From assembly GCF_000282615.1 (NCBI RefSeq), contig NZ_AKIY01000200.1:1-54559 (forward strand): DNA of 54,559 nt, in the 5' to 3' direction. This DNA comes from Bradyrhizobium sp. YR681 (GTDB lineage Bacteria > Pseudomonadota > Alphaproteobacteria > Rhizobiales > Xanthobacteraceae). The notes under the pieces were generated by a model. It was not told where the DNA came from. It saw only the letters and a list, made by a program, of their open reading frames with translations, and did not search any database. Position numbers and translations under genes: made by a program. Positions 16,815 to 27,130 of the stretch are shown in pieces; the first letter of the stretch is position 1; each line of letters begins with the position of its first letter.

Positions 16815-17798
16815 ATGCTCGACACGGATGCCCGGACCGCCTGGCAGCTCTTCCACCTGAACTGGCTCGCGATTGCCGCCATGGCCGGCCTGCTGGCGAT
16901 CGGCCTCCCCTCCACCGGCCTCAGCCTCGAGCCTGTTGCCTACGGCGTCACACTGGCGATCGCGGCCGCCCTGGTCGCCATCGCCTACGGCTACCGGCTC
17001 GCCAAGGGCGAGCTTGCCGATCCGAAGCTGGTGTTCCCGCTCGGCACGATCGGACAGGTCATCCTCACCTGCGCCATCGTCGGACCGCTCAGCTACGTCG
17101 CGGGAAAGATGAACTGGCCGCTCCAGGACGACGCGCTGCTCGCGATCGACCGCGCGCTCGGCCTCGATCCCGAGCCGATCGCGCGCTACGTCAACGACCA
17201 TCCCTGGCTCGCCGACCTCCTCGCGCGCGGCTACGGACTGATCAAATGGCCGCTGCTGGGCATCCCCGTCGTGCTGACACTGACGGCGCGCTATGTGCGG
17301 CTGCAAGTGTTCATGCTCGCGATGAGCCTCGCGCTCGCGGTCACCATCGCGATCTCCGCAATGGTGCCGGCGATCGGCACCTATTACGGGCTGCATTTGC
17401 CGGCCGCGCATTTCCCCGAGATCAACACCGCGGTCTATGCCGGGCAGTTGCGCGACATCCTCGCGCTGCGGGACGGCAGCCTGCACGAACTGCGGCTGTT
17501 CTTCCTCTCCGGCATCGTCTCGTTTCCGAGCTTTCACGCCGCATCCGCCGTGCTCTACATGTGGGCGCTGTGGCCGGTGCGCGGCATCGGCGGCATCGCG
17601 GCCGCGCTCAACCTGTTGATGATCGCGGCGACGCCGGCGATCGGCGCGCATTACCTCATCGACGTCGCCGGCGGCATCGCGGTCGCCGCAGTATCGATCT
17701 GGGTGACGACATTCTATGTCGAACGGCTCGGCCGCGTATCGCCCGTGCCTGCCGCACCTGCGCCGGCACCGGTCTGGCAACCCAGCCTCGCGGAATGA
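16815..17798 (+). CDS. PAP2-superfamily membrane phosphatase / lipid phosphotransferase
   Basis: The 327-aa polytopic protein has the second and third PAP2 motifs: FPSFHAAS (about 235-242, catalytic His) and GAHYLIDVAGG (His and Asp). About six or seven hydrophobic helices are visible. The first motif (KxxxxxxRP) is not clear, which is typical of the inositolphosphorylceramide-synthase-like branch (PAP2_3). It probably dephosphorylates or transfers a lipid head group at the inner membrane. The C-terminus is Ala/Pro-rich. It is divergent from a TetR gene. Confidence 0.78.
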   Translation: MLDTDARTAWQLFHLNWLAIAAMAGLLAIGLPSTGLSLEPVAYGVTLAIAAALVAIAYGYRLAKGELADPKLVFPLGTIGQVILTCAIVGPLSYVAGKMNWPLQDDALLAIDRALGLDPEPIARYVNDHPWLADLLARGYGLIKWPLLGIPVVLTLTARYVRLQVFMLAMSLALAVTIAISAMVPAIGTYYGLHLPAAHFPEINTAVYAGQLRDILALRDGSLHELRLFFLSGIVSFPSFHAASAVLYMWALWPVRGIGGIAAALNLLMIAATPAIGAHYLIDVAGGIAVAAVSIWVTTFYVERLGRVSPVPAAPAPAPVWQPSLAE

Positions 17799-17854
17799 CG
17801 GCGCGATAGCAGCCGTTGCGCGCCGACGTTTCCTCGTCCTTGTGGGTCCACTGT

Positions 17855-18033
17855 GCCCACCATCTACGGCGTGCTCGTGATGGTTGGCCCGCTACGCTTG
17901 CCCACCCTACGATTTCTGCGTTTCCGTCATCCTGAGGTGCTCGCGCAGCGAGCCTCGAAGGATGGACGCCCCGATGCAGCCGGGCCGTCGCCCTTCGAGG
18001 GCGGCTGAAGAAGCGGCCACCTCAGGGTGACGG
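17855..18033. repeat. Two adjacent palindromic repeat elements
   Basis: The first (about 17855-17910) has GCCCACCATC facing an imperfect GATGGTTGGC copy followed by CGCTTGCCCACCCTACG. The second (about 17924-18033) opens CCGTCATCCTGAGGTGC and closes CACCTCAGGGTGACGG, with inner CCTCGAAGG and CCTTCGAGG arms. Both look like dispersed Bradyrhizobium-type elements. They fill most of the gap between the PAP2 and pilin genes. Confidence 0.7.
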
Positions 18034-18049
18034 ATCTCCCAAAAGAAAA

Positions 18050-18073
18050 GAGCCCCGTCCGGGGACGGGGCTC
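18050..18073 (-). terminator. Intrinsic terminator of the pilin gene
   Basis: On the minus strand GAGCCCCGTCC pairs with GGACGGGGCTC (11 bp, two-base loop) and is followed by TTTTCTTTT. It begins 24 bp after the pilin stop codon. This is a strong, textbook-type terminator. Confidence 0.9.
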
Positions 18074-18097
18074 TCAAAACTCTGACTGCGTCAGCTC

Positions 18098-18262
18098 TTA
18101 CTTGAGGCTGCTCGAGATCGAGCCGAACTTGGTGTTCAGCGTCGTGCCGAGGTTGTTGACGACGGTGATGATCGCCAGCGCGATGCCGGCGGCGATCAGG
18201 CCGTATTCAATGGCGGTGGCGCCGGATTCATCCTTCACGAAACGCGCAACGAGGTTCTTCAT
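18098..18262 (-). CDS. Flp-type IVb pilin (54 aa)
   Basis: The product is 54 aa with the Flp/Fap processing region KDESGATAIEYGLIAAGIA: a prepilin peptidase site before a Glu-Tyr pair and a long hydrophobic helix. Such pilins are matured by CpaA-type peptidase and assembled by the Tad/Cpa machinery into adhesive pili. No cpa or tad genes are in the window, so this is a solitary pilin copy. It has its own strong terminator. The 367-bp stretch upstream (18263-18629) holds its promoter region and one repeat element. Confidence 0.92.
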   Translation of the reverse strand: MKNLVARFVKDESGATAIEYGLIAAGIALAIITVVNNLGTTLNTKFGSISSSLK

Positions 18263-18520
18263 AGAGTGCTCCCAAAAAAGTACACAAGGCTACAAGTGGT
18301 CTGGTCTCTTCGGCTTCCCAGCGCCGCCCGACCATGGAACCGAACGTAGTTGCAAAGAATTGCGCCGCAGTTAATTCGACTGCGTAAACACGGAGCGGTT
18401 TGCGTCTATTCGGCGATGGTAAACCGAAATTGAAAACAATCCGTTAAATTGAAGGGACATCACACAGCCGCTTCCCCGCGATTTACTGGAAGTTATGTCC
18501 GCCATGGTCTGATGGCGCAC

Positions 18521-18569
18521 GGGCATGATCAGGACAAGCGTCAAGCGGTTCTCCGACAAGATCATGCCC
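18521..18569. repeat. Palindromic repeat with GGGCATGAT ends
   Basis: GGGCATGATC at 18521 and ATCATGCCC ending at 18569 bound a 49-bp element containing AAGCGGTTCTCCGACA. A second copy in the other orientation is at 27083-27130. The family is dispersed and I associate it with Bradyrhizobium. It lies 60 bp upstream of the membrane-protein gene. Confidence 0.7.
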
Positions 18570-18629
18570 GGGAAATAAGGCGCGATCTGTATCGCCGCCC
18601 GACAAGAACAAGCAGGACGACGAGGCGGC

Positions 18630-20108
18630 ATGTCCCTTTCTTTCGCCAACAGCATCACGGTGCAGAGCCGCGCGCGAGCCCTGGTGCCGCTGTGCGTCGG
18701 TGCGGGCGCCTATCTCTTCTTCCTCTATGTCGGCGACACGCTGCTTCAGGACTCCGACTCGTTCTGGCAGATCAAGATCGGGCAATGGATACTCGATCAC
18801 CGCGCCCTTCCCTACACGGACTTCTATTCCTTCACGCGGCCGGGGGCGCCCTGGGTTTCGACCTCATGGCTGTCGCAGGCGCTGTTCGCGCTGTCCTATG
18901 CGCAATGGGACTGGGCCGGCCCGGTGATCCTCACCGCGCTCGCGGTCGCATTGTCGGCGGCGATCCTCGTCAACCAGCTCGACGCACATCTGGAGATCCC
19001 GCGCTCGGTGCTGTTCGCAATGCTGGCGGTCGTGCTGTCGCTGCATCACATCCTGGCGCGGCCGCACATGCTGGCGCTGCCGGTGATGGTCGCATGGGTC
19101 GGCATGCTGATGGCGGCGGCCGATCGCAAGGGCACGCCGTCATGGACCTGGCTGCCCCTGATGTCGCTATGGTCGAACCTGCATGGCGGCTTCGTTCTGG
19201 GCCTGGCGCTGATCGGCCCGATCTCGTTCGTGGCGCTCTGGGGCCTCGAATCCGGCAAGCAAGTCCGGCTGCTGTCGCGCTGGTTCCTGTTCGGCGTCGC
19301 GGCGCTGGCTGCGAGCTGCGTCACGCCCTATGGCTGGCGCACCTTGCTGGGTGCGACCAACATCCTCAATCTCGGCGAGCTGTTGACCGTCATCTCCGAA
19401 TGGATGCCCGCGAGCTTCGCGTCCTTTACCGCGTTCGAAGGCGCGCTGCTCGGCCTGATCGCGCTCGGGCTCTATCGCGGCCTGACGCTGTCGCCGCCGC
19501 GCATCCTGCTGATCCTGCTGCTGACCTGGATGGCGCTGAGCCATGTCAGGAGCATCGAAGCCTTCGCCTTCCTGGTGCCGCTGGTGCTGGCGAAACCGCT
19601 CGGCGAGCAATCCCCGCTGCCGCAGCCGGACGCGCGAAACACCGACAGCTGGCCGGCCCGCTACGTCACGATCACGGGCGCGCTGATGATCGTCGCTGCG
19701 GCCTGGACCTCGACCTCGATCTACATGTCGCATCACCGGTTCAGCTTCACGATGGCACAGGTGCCGGTGGCCGCCGTCGACCTGCTCCAGCAGCGCAAGG
19801 CACAGCGCATCTTCAACGCCTATCAGTTCGGCGGCTATTTGATCGCGCGCGGCATGCCGGTGTTTGCCGACGGCCGCGCCGAACTCTATGGCGAGAAATT
19901 CGTGATGGACTTCTTCAAGGCGACGGAGGGCAGAAAGCCCGAGCTGCTGCCGCGCCTGCTGGACGAGTACAAGATCGACGCGACGCTCCTGGTTGCCGAC
20001 GCGCCGGGCCCCCAGATCCTCGATCACCTCAAGGGCTGGAAGCGGATCTATACGGACGACATCGCGGTGATTCACGTGCGGGAGGACGCCGCAGCCGGCG
20101 CGCCATGA
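18630..20108 (+). CDS. Polytopic membrane protein, GT-C-like
   Basis: The 492-aa protein has about ten hydrophobic helices. Near the N-terminus it carries DSDSFWQIKIGQWILDH and PYTDFYSFTRPGAPWVSTSWL, a pattern seen in a family of uncharacterised polytopic proteins resembling GT-C glycosyltransferases or O-antigen-type membrane enzymes. The C-terminal 110 residues form a soluble domain with NAYQFGGYLIARGMPVFADGRAELYG. No enzyme activity can be assigned safely. It is convergent with another polytopic protein, with a hairpin between them. Confidence 0.7.
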   Translation: MSLSFANSITVQSRARALVPLCVGAGAYLFFLYVGDTLLQDSDSFWQIKIGQWILDHRALPYTDFYSFTRPGAPWVSTSWLSQALFALSYAQWDWAGPVILTALAVALSAAILVNQLDAHLEIPRSVLFAMLAVVLSLHHILARPHMLALPVMVAWVGMLMAAADRKGTPSWTWLPLMSLWSNLHGGFVLGLALIGPISFVALWGLESGKQVRLLSRWFLFGVAALAASCVTPYGWRTLLGATNILNLGELLTVISEWMPASFASFTAFEGALLGLIALGLYRGLTLSPPRILLILLLTWMALSHVRSIEAFAFLVPLVLAKPLGEQSPLPQPDARNTDSWPARYVTITGALMIVAAAWTSTSIYMSHHRFSFTMAQVPVAAVDLLQQRKAQRIFNAYQFGGYLIARGMPVFADGRAELYGEKFVMDFFKATEGRKPELLPRLLDEYKIDATLLVADAPGPQILDHLKGWKRIYTDDIAVIHVREDAAAGAP

Positions 20109-20126
20109 CGCTGCTCCGGAGCCTTT

Positions 20127-20151
20127 CCCGTTCCGATGGCATCGGAACGGG
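20127..20151. terminator. Hairpin between convergent membrane-protein genes
   Basis: CCCGTTCCGAT and ATCGGAACGGG make an 11-bp perfect stem with a 3-base loop, 19 bp after one stop and 103 bp from the other. No long run of T follows on either strand, so it may terminate weakly in both directions. Confidence 0.55.
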
Positions 20152-20253
20152 GCCTTATATCCTTGTTTGACGTGTTCTCTCGACGCGAGCCCGCCTCCAA
20201 CTTCGCTCGAAAACGCTCTCGTCGCGCCAGATCACGCGCGCGGCACTGGATCG

Positions 20254-22026
20254 CTAACCGGAAGATCGCACCGCCGCCGATGCGTCCTTCCGCATCGAGG
20301 GCCGGCTCGCTTCAGTCGAATACACGCAGAGCCGCTTCGTTCGGTAGAGCGCACCGCCCCCCTCTTCCGGGCTCTGACAGATGTCGACGATATAGCCGAT
20401 GCCGTTGCGCGACGCATAGGCCATTCGTTCCGCCAGCGAATTCAGGCCCTCGACTTCGGTCAACCGGCTTCGCCAGGTGCGATAATACGAAGGCGTCAGC
20501 GCCGACGATCCTCCCCGCCTGAAATCGACCCAGATGCGGCGATGCGAGACGAACTCGAAAACGACGGCCCGCGAGAGCGCGATGTCGGCGGCGCTCGATT
20601 CCGACGCCGGGTCGAACTTCGGCGTATTCGGAACGAGGAACATGGACGTCGAAGGCGTGGCATTGCGCGCCCAATTGCCGACGTCCGTCCACTCCTCGAC
20701 TGCGTCGGTATAGAGCCGGTTGAATTTGACGTTGTACCAGGTCGAGAGCGGCCAAACCGCGATCACAGCGGTCGCAAGCACAAGATAACCCATCGTGCGC
20801 TGGTAGGCCGGCGCGAGTCCGGGCCCAACCTTGAGAAAGACAAAGGCCAGGATGAGCAGGACGGAGGCCAGGCTGGCGAGGTCGTCAAAACTCAGGAACA
20901 GCACGATGAGACAGGCCGGCAGGAAAGTCCCTTCCTTGTCGCGGCGGAGCCAGTCGGTCGCCAGCGCGGCCATGGCCAACCCGGCCAGCAGATGGATGAC
21001 CGTGCCCGACCGCAACAGATGAAGGTTGAGAACCACAGGCGAGGCGGTCACGAACGGGACGCCGATGCCGATCACATAAACCAGGATGGCGCCGAGATAG
21101 GCCGCCTGAAGCGGCGTGGCGCTTCGTCCGAACCACAGCAAGCCGGCCGCACCGACGATCGTGACGCCCAGCAACGCCAGGAGGTCCCCCATCTGCGTCG
21201 AATCGATCAGCACATGACCTGGAAAGTACTGACGGAGGAACGTCGCGTAGTCGAAGACGGGCGGACTTCCGAACTCCGGGTTCGAGAAGAAGCCGTACAG
21301 GACGACGGCCGCAAGCGGCACGCAGAGAACGAGGCCCGCCAGGGTACGCAGAAGGAATTCCCTGACGGTCACCTTCCGCTGCAGCAGAAGACTGATGCCG
21401 ATCAGGATCAACGGCAGCACGAGCCAGACCGCAAAGAACGCATTGATGAAGAACGTCACTCCGACCATGGCGGCCGCCGCGGCAAAGCGGCCTCTTGCGG
21501 CGAGATAGATCGCCAGAAGAGCCGTGCCATTCGCGATTTCGGAATGAGTAAAGTAGTTGATGAACAACCCGCCGGTGCCGGCATAGCTGTAGCCGTTGAG
21601 AAGACCAACGAAGCAGACGATCAGGCTGAAGACGATCTTGTCGCGACGCTCGGTGATGCCGAGCAGCGAGGCGCAGCAGAGGAACCCGACGAAGCAGAGC
21701 ACGCGGGAGAGGAAGAACAGAATGAAGAACAGCAGCGGAATGTTGTCGAAATGTTTCTCGATGCCGCTCAACACCAGCCAGACGCCGGAGGCGAAATAGC
21801 GCAGCGATTGGATGAATGCGTCGTCGTGGTATTGCGGCTCGTTGTAGAGCCCCGCGACGATCGGCAGATGATACTGGTTGTTGATGATGCCGAAGACAAA
21901 TCCGGTATGCAGTACCGACACCGCCGAGGCGATGACGGCCACCGAGATGGTCTCGACCCAGGAATTGGTGATGCCGTCTGCGCGGTTGCGGCAGGCCATT
22001 TCGGAGGCGAGGTCGATATCCGCCAT
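20254..22026 (-). CDS. Polytopic membrane protein of unknown function (590 aa)
   Basis: I chose the ATG at 22024-22026 (MADIDLASEMACRN) because the in-frame extension before it is arginine-rich and unlike a membrane N-terminus. The protein has about eleven hydrophobic helices and a soluble C-terminal part (about 480-590) with VDFRRGGSSALTPSYYRTW. It resembles large bacterial integral membrane proteins lacking a named function. The neighbour at 18630 is also polytopic with a soluble C-terminus, so both may act on surface polymers; that is speculation. A 7-bp inverted repeat (AAGGCAA/TTGCCTT, 22041-22065) sits just upstream. Confidence 0.65.
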   Translation of the reverse strand: MADIDLASEMACRNRADGITNSWVETISVAVIASAVSVLHTGFVFGIINNQYHLPIVAGLYNEPQYHDDAFIQSLRYFASGVWLVLSGIEKHFDNIPLLFFILFFLSRVLCFVGFLCCASLLGITERRDKIVFSLIVCFVGLLNGYSYAGTGGLFINYFTHSEIANGTALLAIYLAARGRFAAAAAMVGVTFFINAFFAVWLVLPLILIGISLLLQRKVTVREFLLRTLAGLVLCVPLAAVVLYGFFSNPEFGSPPVFDYATFLRQYFPGHVLIDSTQMGDLLALLGVTIVGAAGLLWFGRSATPLQAAYLGAILVYVIGIGVPFVTASPVVLNLHLLRSGTVIHLLAGLAMAALATDWLRRDKEGTFLPACLIVLFLSFDDLASLASVLLILAFVFLKVGPGLAPAYQRTMGYLVLATAVIAVWPLSTWYNVKFNRLYTDAVEEWTDVGNWARNATPSTSMFLVPNTPKFDPASESSAADIALSRAVVFEFVSHRRIWVDFRRGGSSALTPSYYRTWRSRLTEVEGLNSLAERMAYASRNGIGYIVDICQSPEEGGGALYRTKRLCVYSTEASRPSMRKDASAAVRSSG

Positions 22027-22385
22027 TTGAGTTCCCGGAGAAGGCAAGGGCTGCGGATTTGCCTTGGCGAAGCGCCGTGTCGACAACTTGTCCAAAGCGC
22101 CTGGTCGGCCCACGCGCGCGGAGCTATGAAACCGGACAGCATCAGGACTAAACCGCAAACGCTAATGGCGAATTAACCGACGTCCCGGATTGGCCCGCCG
22201 CCTGGACGGTCAATTCCCGGCCATGCACGGCCCGATCGCCGCGATCCCGGACGCATCCCTTTCCCGCTCGCTACTCCCCGAACGGCCTTCACGAGGCTTC
22301 ACGTGTCGGTGCGGCGTCCTCTTGGCAGGTGACGCGCCGGTTTTGCCGTGCGGTAATGCCGAGTGGTCGAACAGGACGATACGTC

Positions 22386-23240
22386 ATGATGTTTCGCAAT
22401 CTCTTCATCGCTCTTCTCGTCACGGCCTCGATCGGTGCCGCGCATGCGGCGCCGCGATGGTTGAGCCTGCCGCCGACGCCGACCTTGCCCAAGGCAACGC
22501 AGAGCGGCTTTGCGCCGGTCAACGGCATCAAGGTCTGGTACGCGACGTTCGGCCGGGGCGAGCCCGTGCTGTTGCTGCATGGCGGCCTCGCCAACGCCAA
22601 TTACTGGGGTCACCAGGTCCGTGCGCTGCAACGGCACTACCAGGTCATCGTCATGGAGAGCCGCGGGCATGGGCGCAGCAGCCGCAACCAGGAGCCGTAT
22701 GGCTACGATCTGATGGCCTCCGACGTCGTCGGGCTGCTCGACCATCTCAAGATCAGGAAAGCGGCGATCGTCGGCTGGAGCGACGGCGCGATCATCGGCC
22801 TCGACATCGCCATGAAGCACCCCGAGCGGGTGAGCAGGCTGTTTGCCTTTGCGGCGAACTCGGACCCGTCAGGCGTTGCGGATATTGCGTCGAGCGACGT
22901 CTTCAATGCGTACATTGCGAGAGCCGGCGAGGAGTACAAGCGCTTGTCGCCGACGCCAGCGGACTACAAGGGCTTCGTCGCGGAAATTACCAAGATGTGG
23001 GAGAGCCAGCCGAAATGGACGGCCTCGGACCTCGCGGCGATCAAGGTCCCGACCTGGATCGTGGACGGCGATCATGACGAGGCGATCAAGCGCGACAACA
23101 CCGCGTTCATGGCGGCGAACATTCCGGGCGCCGGCCTGCTGATCCAGCCTGAGGTCAGCCACTTCTCGTTCCTGCAGGATCCCGAGCAGTTCAATGACGA
23201 CGTGCTGCGGTTTCTGGGGCGTGGAGCAGTGGCGAAGTAA
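22386..23240 (+). CDS. Secreted alpha/beta hydrolase
   Basis: The start at 22386 (ATGATG, with AGGACG upstream) gives a clear signal peptide cleaved near GAAHAAP. The 284-aa product has the alpha/beta-hydrolase pattern: oxyanion HGGLAN, nucleophile elbow GWSDG, acid DGDHDEAI and His in PEVSHFSF. It is a periplasmic or secreted esterase-like enzyme whose substrate cannot be told. The 359-bp gap before it (22027-22385) shows no gene beyond the small inverted repeat noted for its divergent neighbour. Confidence 0.85.
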   Translation: MMFRNLFIALLVTASIGAAHAAPRWLSLPPTPTLPKATQSGFAPVNGIKVWYATFGRGEPVLLLHGGLANANYWGHQVRALQRHYQVIVMESRGHGRSSRNQEPYGYDLMASDVVGLLDHLKIRKAAIVGWSDGAIIGLDIAMKHPERVSRLFAFAANSDPSGVADIASSDVFNAYIARAGEEYKRLSPTPADYKGFVAEITKMWESQPKWTASDLAAIKVPTWIVDGDHDEAIKRDNTAFMAANIPGAGLLIQPEVSHFSFLQDPEQFNDDVLRFLGRGAVAK

Positions 23241-23375
23241 GAAGCTTGCAGGGTGGGAAAAGCGCAAGCGGGCCTATCCGGATTGGCGAGAGATCGTAGG
23301 CACGGCGCAGTCGCGCCCTTGCCCACCGCACGAAATCGACGCCACGTCGTTGCGCGCGCAACTCTCTCAATGCAG

Positions 23376-23618
23376 TCCTTGCGAGGAGCTCTTGCGACGA
23401 AGCAATCCAGAATCCTCCGCGGAGAGACTCTGGATTGCTTCGCTGCGCTCGCAATGACGGAGTTTGTGGCCACGGCGCACGTCCTCTCGTGTCCCGGACG
23501 CGCTGCAGCGTGCAACGCTGCTGCGCTGAGCCGGGACCCGGAGACGCAACACGGTGCTATGGGGAGACATGGGCCCCGGCTCTGCGGAGCGGCACTTCGC
23601 GCCGCACCGCGTCCGGGG
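23376..23618. repeat. Cluster of three palindromic repeats
   Basis: 23376-23459 carries GAAGCAATCCAGA facing TCTGGATTGCTTCG, ending GCAATGACGG. 23491-23537 runs from GTCCCGGACGCG to GAGCCGGGAC. 23574-23618 runs from CCCCGGCTCTG to CGCGTCCGGGG. A further partial element with GCCCTTGCCCACC lies at about 23250-23330. Together they fill the 474-bp gene-free gap between the hydrolase and ftsH. Confidence 0.7.
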
Positions 23619-23664
23619 CAAGAGAGCTGAGTTCGAAGAGCGATGGCATCAACGTCAGCCAACA

Positions 23665-23692
23665 AAAAACGCGGCGTTTCCGCCGCGTTTTT
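23665..23692 (-). terminator. Intrinsic terminator of ftsH
   Basis: AAAAACGCGGCG and CGCCGCGTTTTT form a 12-bp stem with a four-base loop 22 bp after the ftsH stop. On the minus strand it ends in a run of six T; it may also work from the plus strand. Confidence 0.88.
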
Positions 23693-23714
23693 CAATTCAT
23701 TCTTGCCACCGGTG

Positions 23715-25637
<1,923 letters not shown>

Positions 25638-25740
25638 CGATCTTCCTTCGTGGTCGCGCGGATCGCGGCCTGATCCTTGGGTAGTGACTAGGGGCAGTAC
25701 GAGGAAATCCCCAAGGAATCCTCTTGGTTAGACGCATACA

Positions 25741-25769
25741 ATTTAGGTGCCGCCCCGGTCGCTGCCAAG
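25741..25769 (-). promoter_or_regulatory. Candidate RpoH (sigma-32) promoter of ftsH
   Basis: Read on the minus strand, CTTG is followed after 18 bases by CCTAAATT, close to the alphaproteobacterial sigma-32 form CTTG-N17/18-CYTAT. It lies 104-132 bp upstream of the ftsH start. Heat-shock control of ftsH is usual in this class. Confidence 0.4.
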
Positions 25770-25775
25770 GGAACG

Positions 25776-25798
25776 AGATGGGACTATTTATCCCATCT
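25776..25798. promoter_or_regulatory. 8-bp inverted repeat beside the ftsH promoter
   Basis: AGATGGGA and TCCCATCT are separated by CTATTTA, immediately upstream of the candidate sigma-32 promoter. It could be an operator. No known regulator matches it in my reading. Confidence 0.35.
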
Positions 25799-25891
25799 TA
25801 GAGCGATTCCCGCTGAAATAATGACGCCCGAAGCGGGGTTTTTCCTGCCTGGTTAAGGTGTCCTGACGGCGCGGGGCGGAAACGGCCGGTG

Positions 25892-26986
25892 TCATGATCC
25901 GCCCTCATCCACCCTTCGCGTCGCCTTGACGTTCCCTTGGGACCGCCGGGCCGGCGCAGGCGCGATGTGGATACGCCCCCCGGCAAGGCTGATCAAGGCT
26001 CCCGCAAGCGTCTGCTTCAGCACCGGCCGGCCCTTTGAGGCTGCGCGGGGATTTCGCCCCATGGCCTGATCGAGCGCGGCCGAGAGAGTCTCGACCTTGC
26101 CGAGTTCCGCCGGGCCTTCATGCCCGAGGGCGTTGATGGCCCGCAGCAAAAGCCGCAGCCGGACTTCCTCCGGAAGGAGGGCAAATGCTTCGGCCTCGAA
26201 GCTGCGACCGCCCGCCTGCGGCGCATCGCCGCGCGCCCGAAGCCGAAGGAAGCGTTCGGCCCCGTCGACCAGCACCTCCACGGCCGCATTGGCACGCGAC
26301 AGCCTGCCTGCGAGCCGCGCGAGGCTCCTGCTGTCGCCGCCTTCGGCCGCAAGCTGCGGCAGCAGCGCGCGCAGCCGTGGCCGGGTGAAGGCGGGGTCGC
26401 GGTTGGTGGGATCGTCGGCAAAGCCGATGCCAGCCCGCGTCAACGTCGCGATCAGCTGCGACTTCGGGACATCGAGCAGCGGGCGCGCCAGCACGATGCC
26501 GTCGCGCGCGGTGAGGCGGGTCATCGCCGACAGGCCGGCCAATCCGCTGCCCCTGAACATCCGCATCAGCAGGGTCTCGGCCTGGTCGTCGCGGGTATGG
26601 GCGGTGAGCACATGGCTCGCTCGGGCGGCGCGCGCCGCCCGCGCGAGCAGGCGGTAGCGGGCGTCGCGCGCGGCGGCGGGCAGTCCCGTCTTCGGCTTGG
26701 CACCGCGCCAGCGCAGGGTCCGGTGTGTCAGGCCGAGCCCGGTGGCGAGCCGCTTGACCTCGCGCGCCTCGCGCGCTGCCTCCGGCCGCAGGCCGTGATC
26801 GACGGTGACGACGCTGAGAAGCGGGCCCCGCGCAAGGCTGCGCCGCCAGCGCGCCGCGAGCCACATCAGCGCGACCGAGTCGGGCCCCCCGGAGACCGCG
26901 AGCACCAAGGCCGGTGCGGTTCTGAACTCGGCGAAGAGCTGCCTTGCCGCGCGCGCCGAGATCGGTGAATTGTCGTCGTCTGGCAT
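25892..26986 (-). CDS. tilS: tRNA(Ile)-lysidine synthase
   Basis: The 364-aa protein has the PP-loop ATP pyrophosphatase motif SGGPDS (about residues 32-37) and the TilS segments LTAHTRDDQAETLLMR and DPTNRD. It modifies C34 of the AUA-reading isoleucine tRNA to lysidine, changing both decoding and charging. The enzyme is normally essential. It sits between cpoB and ftsH, the common alphaproteobacterial order. The C-terminal substrate-binding domain appears short, as in other alphaproteobacteria. Confidence 0.95.
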   Translation of the reverse strand: MPDDDNSPISARAARQLFAEFRTAPALVLAVSGGPDSVALMWLAARWRRSLARGPLLSVVTVDHGLRPEAAREAREVKRLATGLGLTHRTLRWRGAKPKTGLPAAARDARYRLLARAARAARASHVLTAHTRDDQAETLLMRMFRGSGLAGLSAMTRLTARDGIVLARPLLDVPKSQLIATLTRAGIGFADDPTNRDPAFTRPRLRALLPQLAAEGGDSRSLARLAGRLSRANAAVEVLVDGAERFLRLRARGDAPQAGGRSFEAEAFALLPEEVRLRLLLRAINALGHEGPAELGKVETLSAALDQAMGRNPRAASKGRPVLKQTLAGALISLAGGRIHIAPAPARRSQGNVKATRRVDEGGS

Positions 26987-27082
26987 GACGCTGCAATCGT
27001 CCCCGGATGGATCGACTGTTTAGCGCAACGCGATCCGCCTTGTCAGCGCTTGGCGCTGCGCTCTAAGCGCGATTCTCTGTTT

Positions 27083-27130
27083 GGGCATGATCTCGTCGGA
27101 AAACCGCTGCACACTTTTCCGGATCATGCC
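27083..27130. repeat. Palindromic repeat abutting the cpoB stop codon
   Basis: GGGCATGATC and GGATCATGCC bound a 48-bp element with GTCGGAAAACCGCTGC, related to the one at 18521-18569. It ends at the base before the cpoB stop codon and so lies in the cpoB-tilS transcript, where it could form a hairpin that alters tilS and ftsH levels. Confidence 0.7.

Noticed and set aside
18231..18629. Possible CtrA box before the pilin gene
   Set aside because: Two TTAA words are present but more than 50 bp apart, so the TTAA-N7-TTAA spacing is absent.
20254..22026. Horizontal transfer of the 590-aa membrane protein gene
   Set aside because: Base use appears slightly less GC-rich, but there is no mobile gene, tRNA or direct repeat at its ends.
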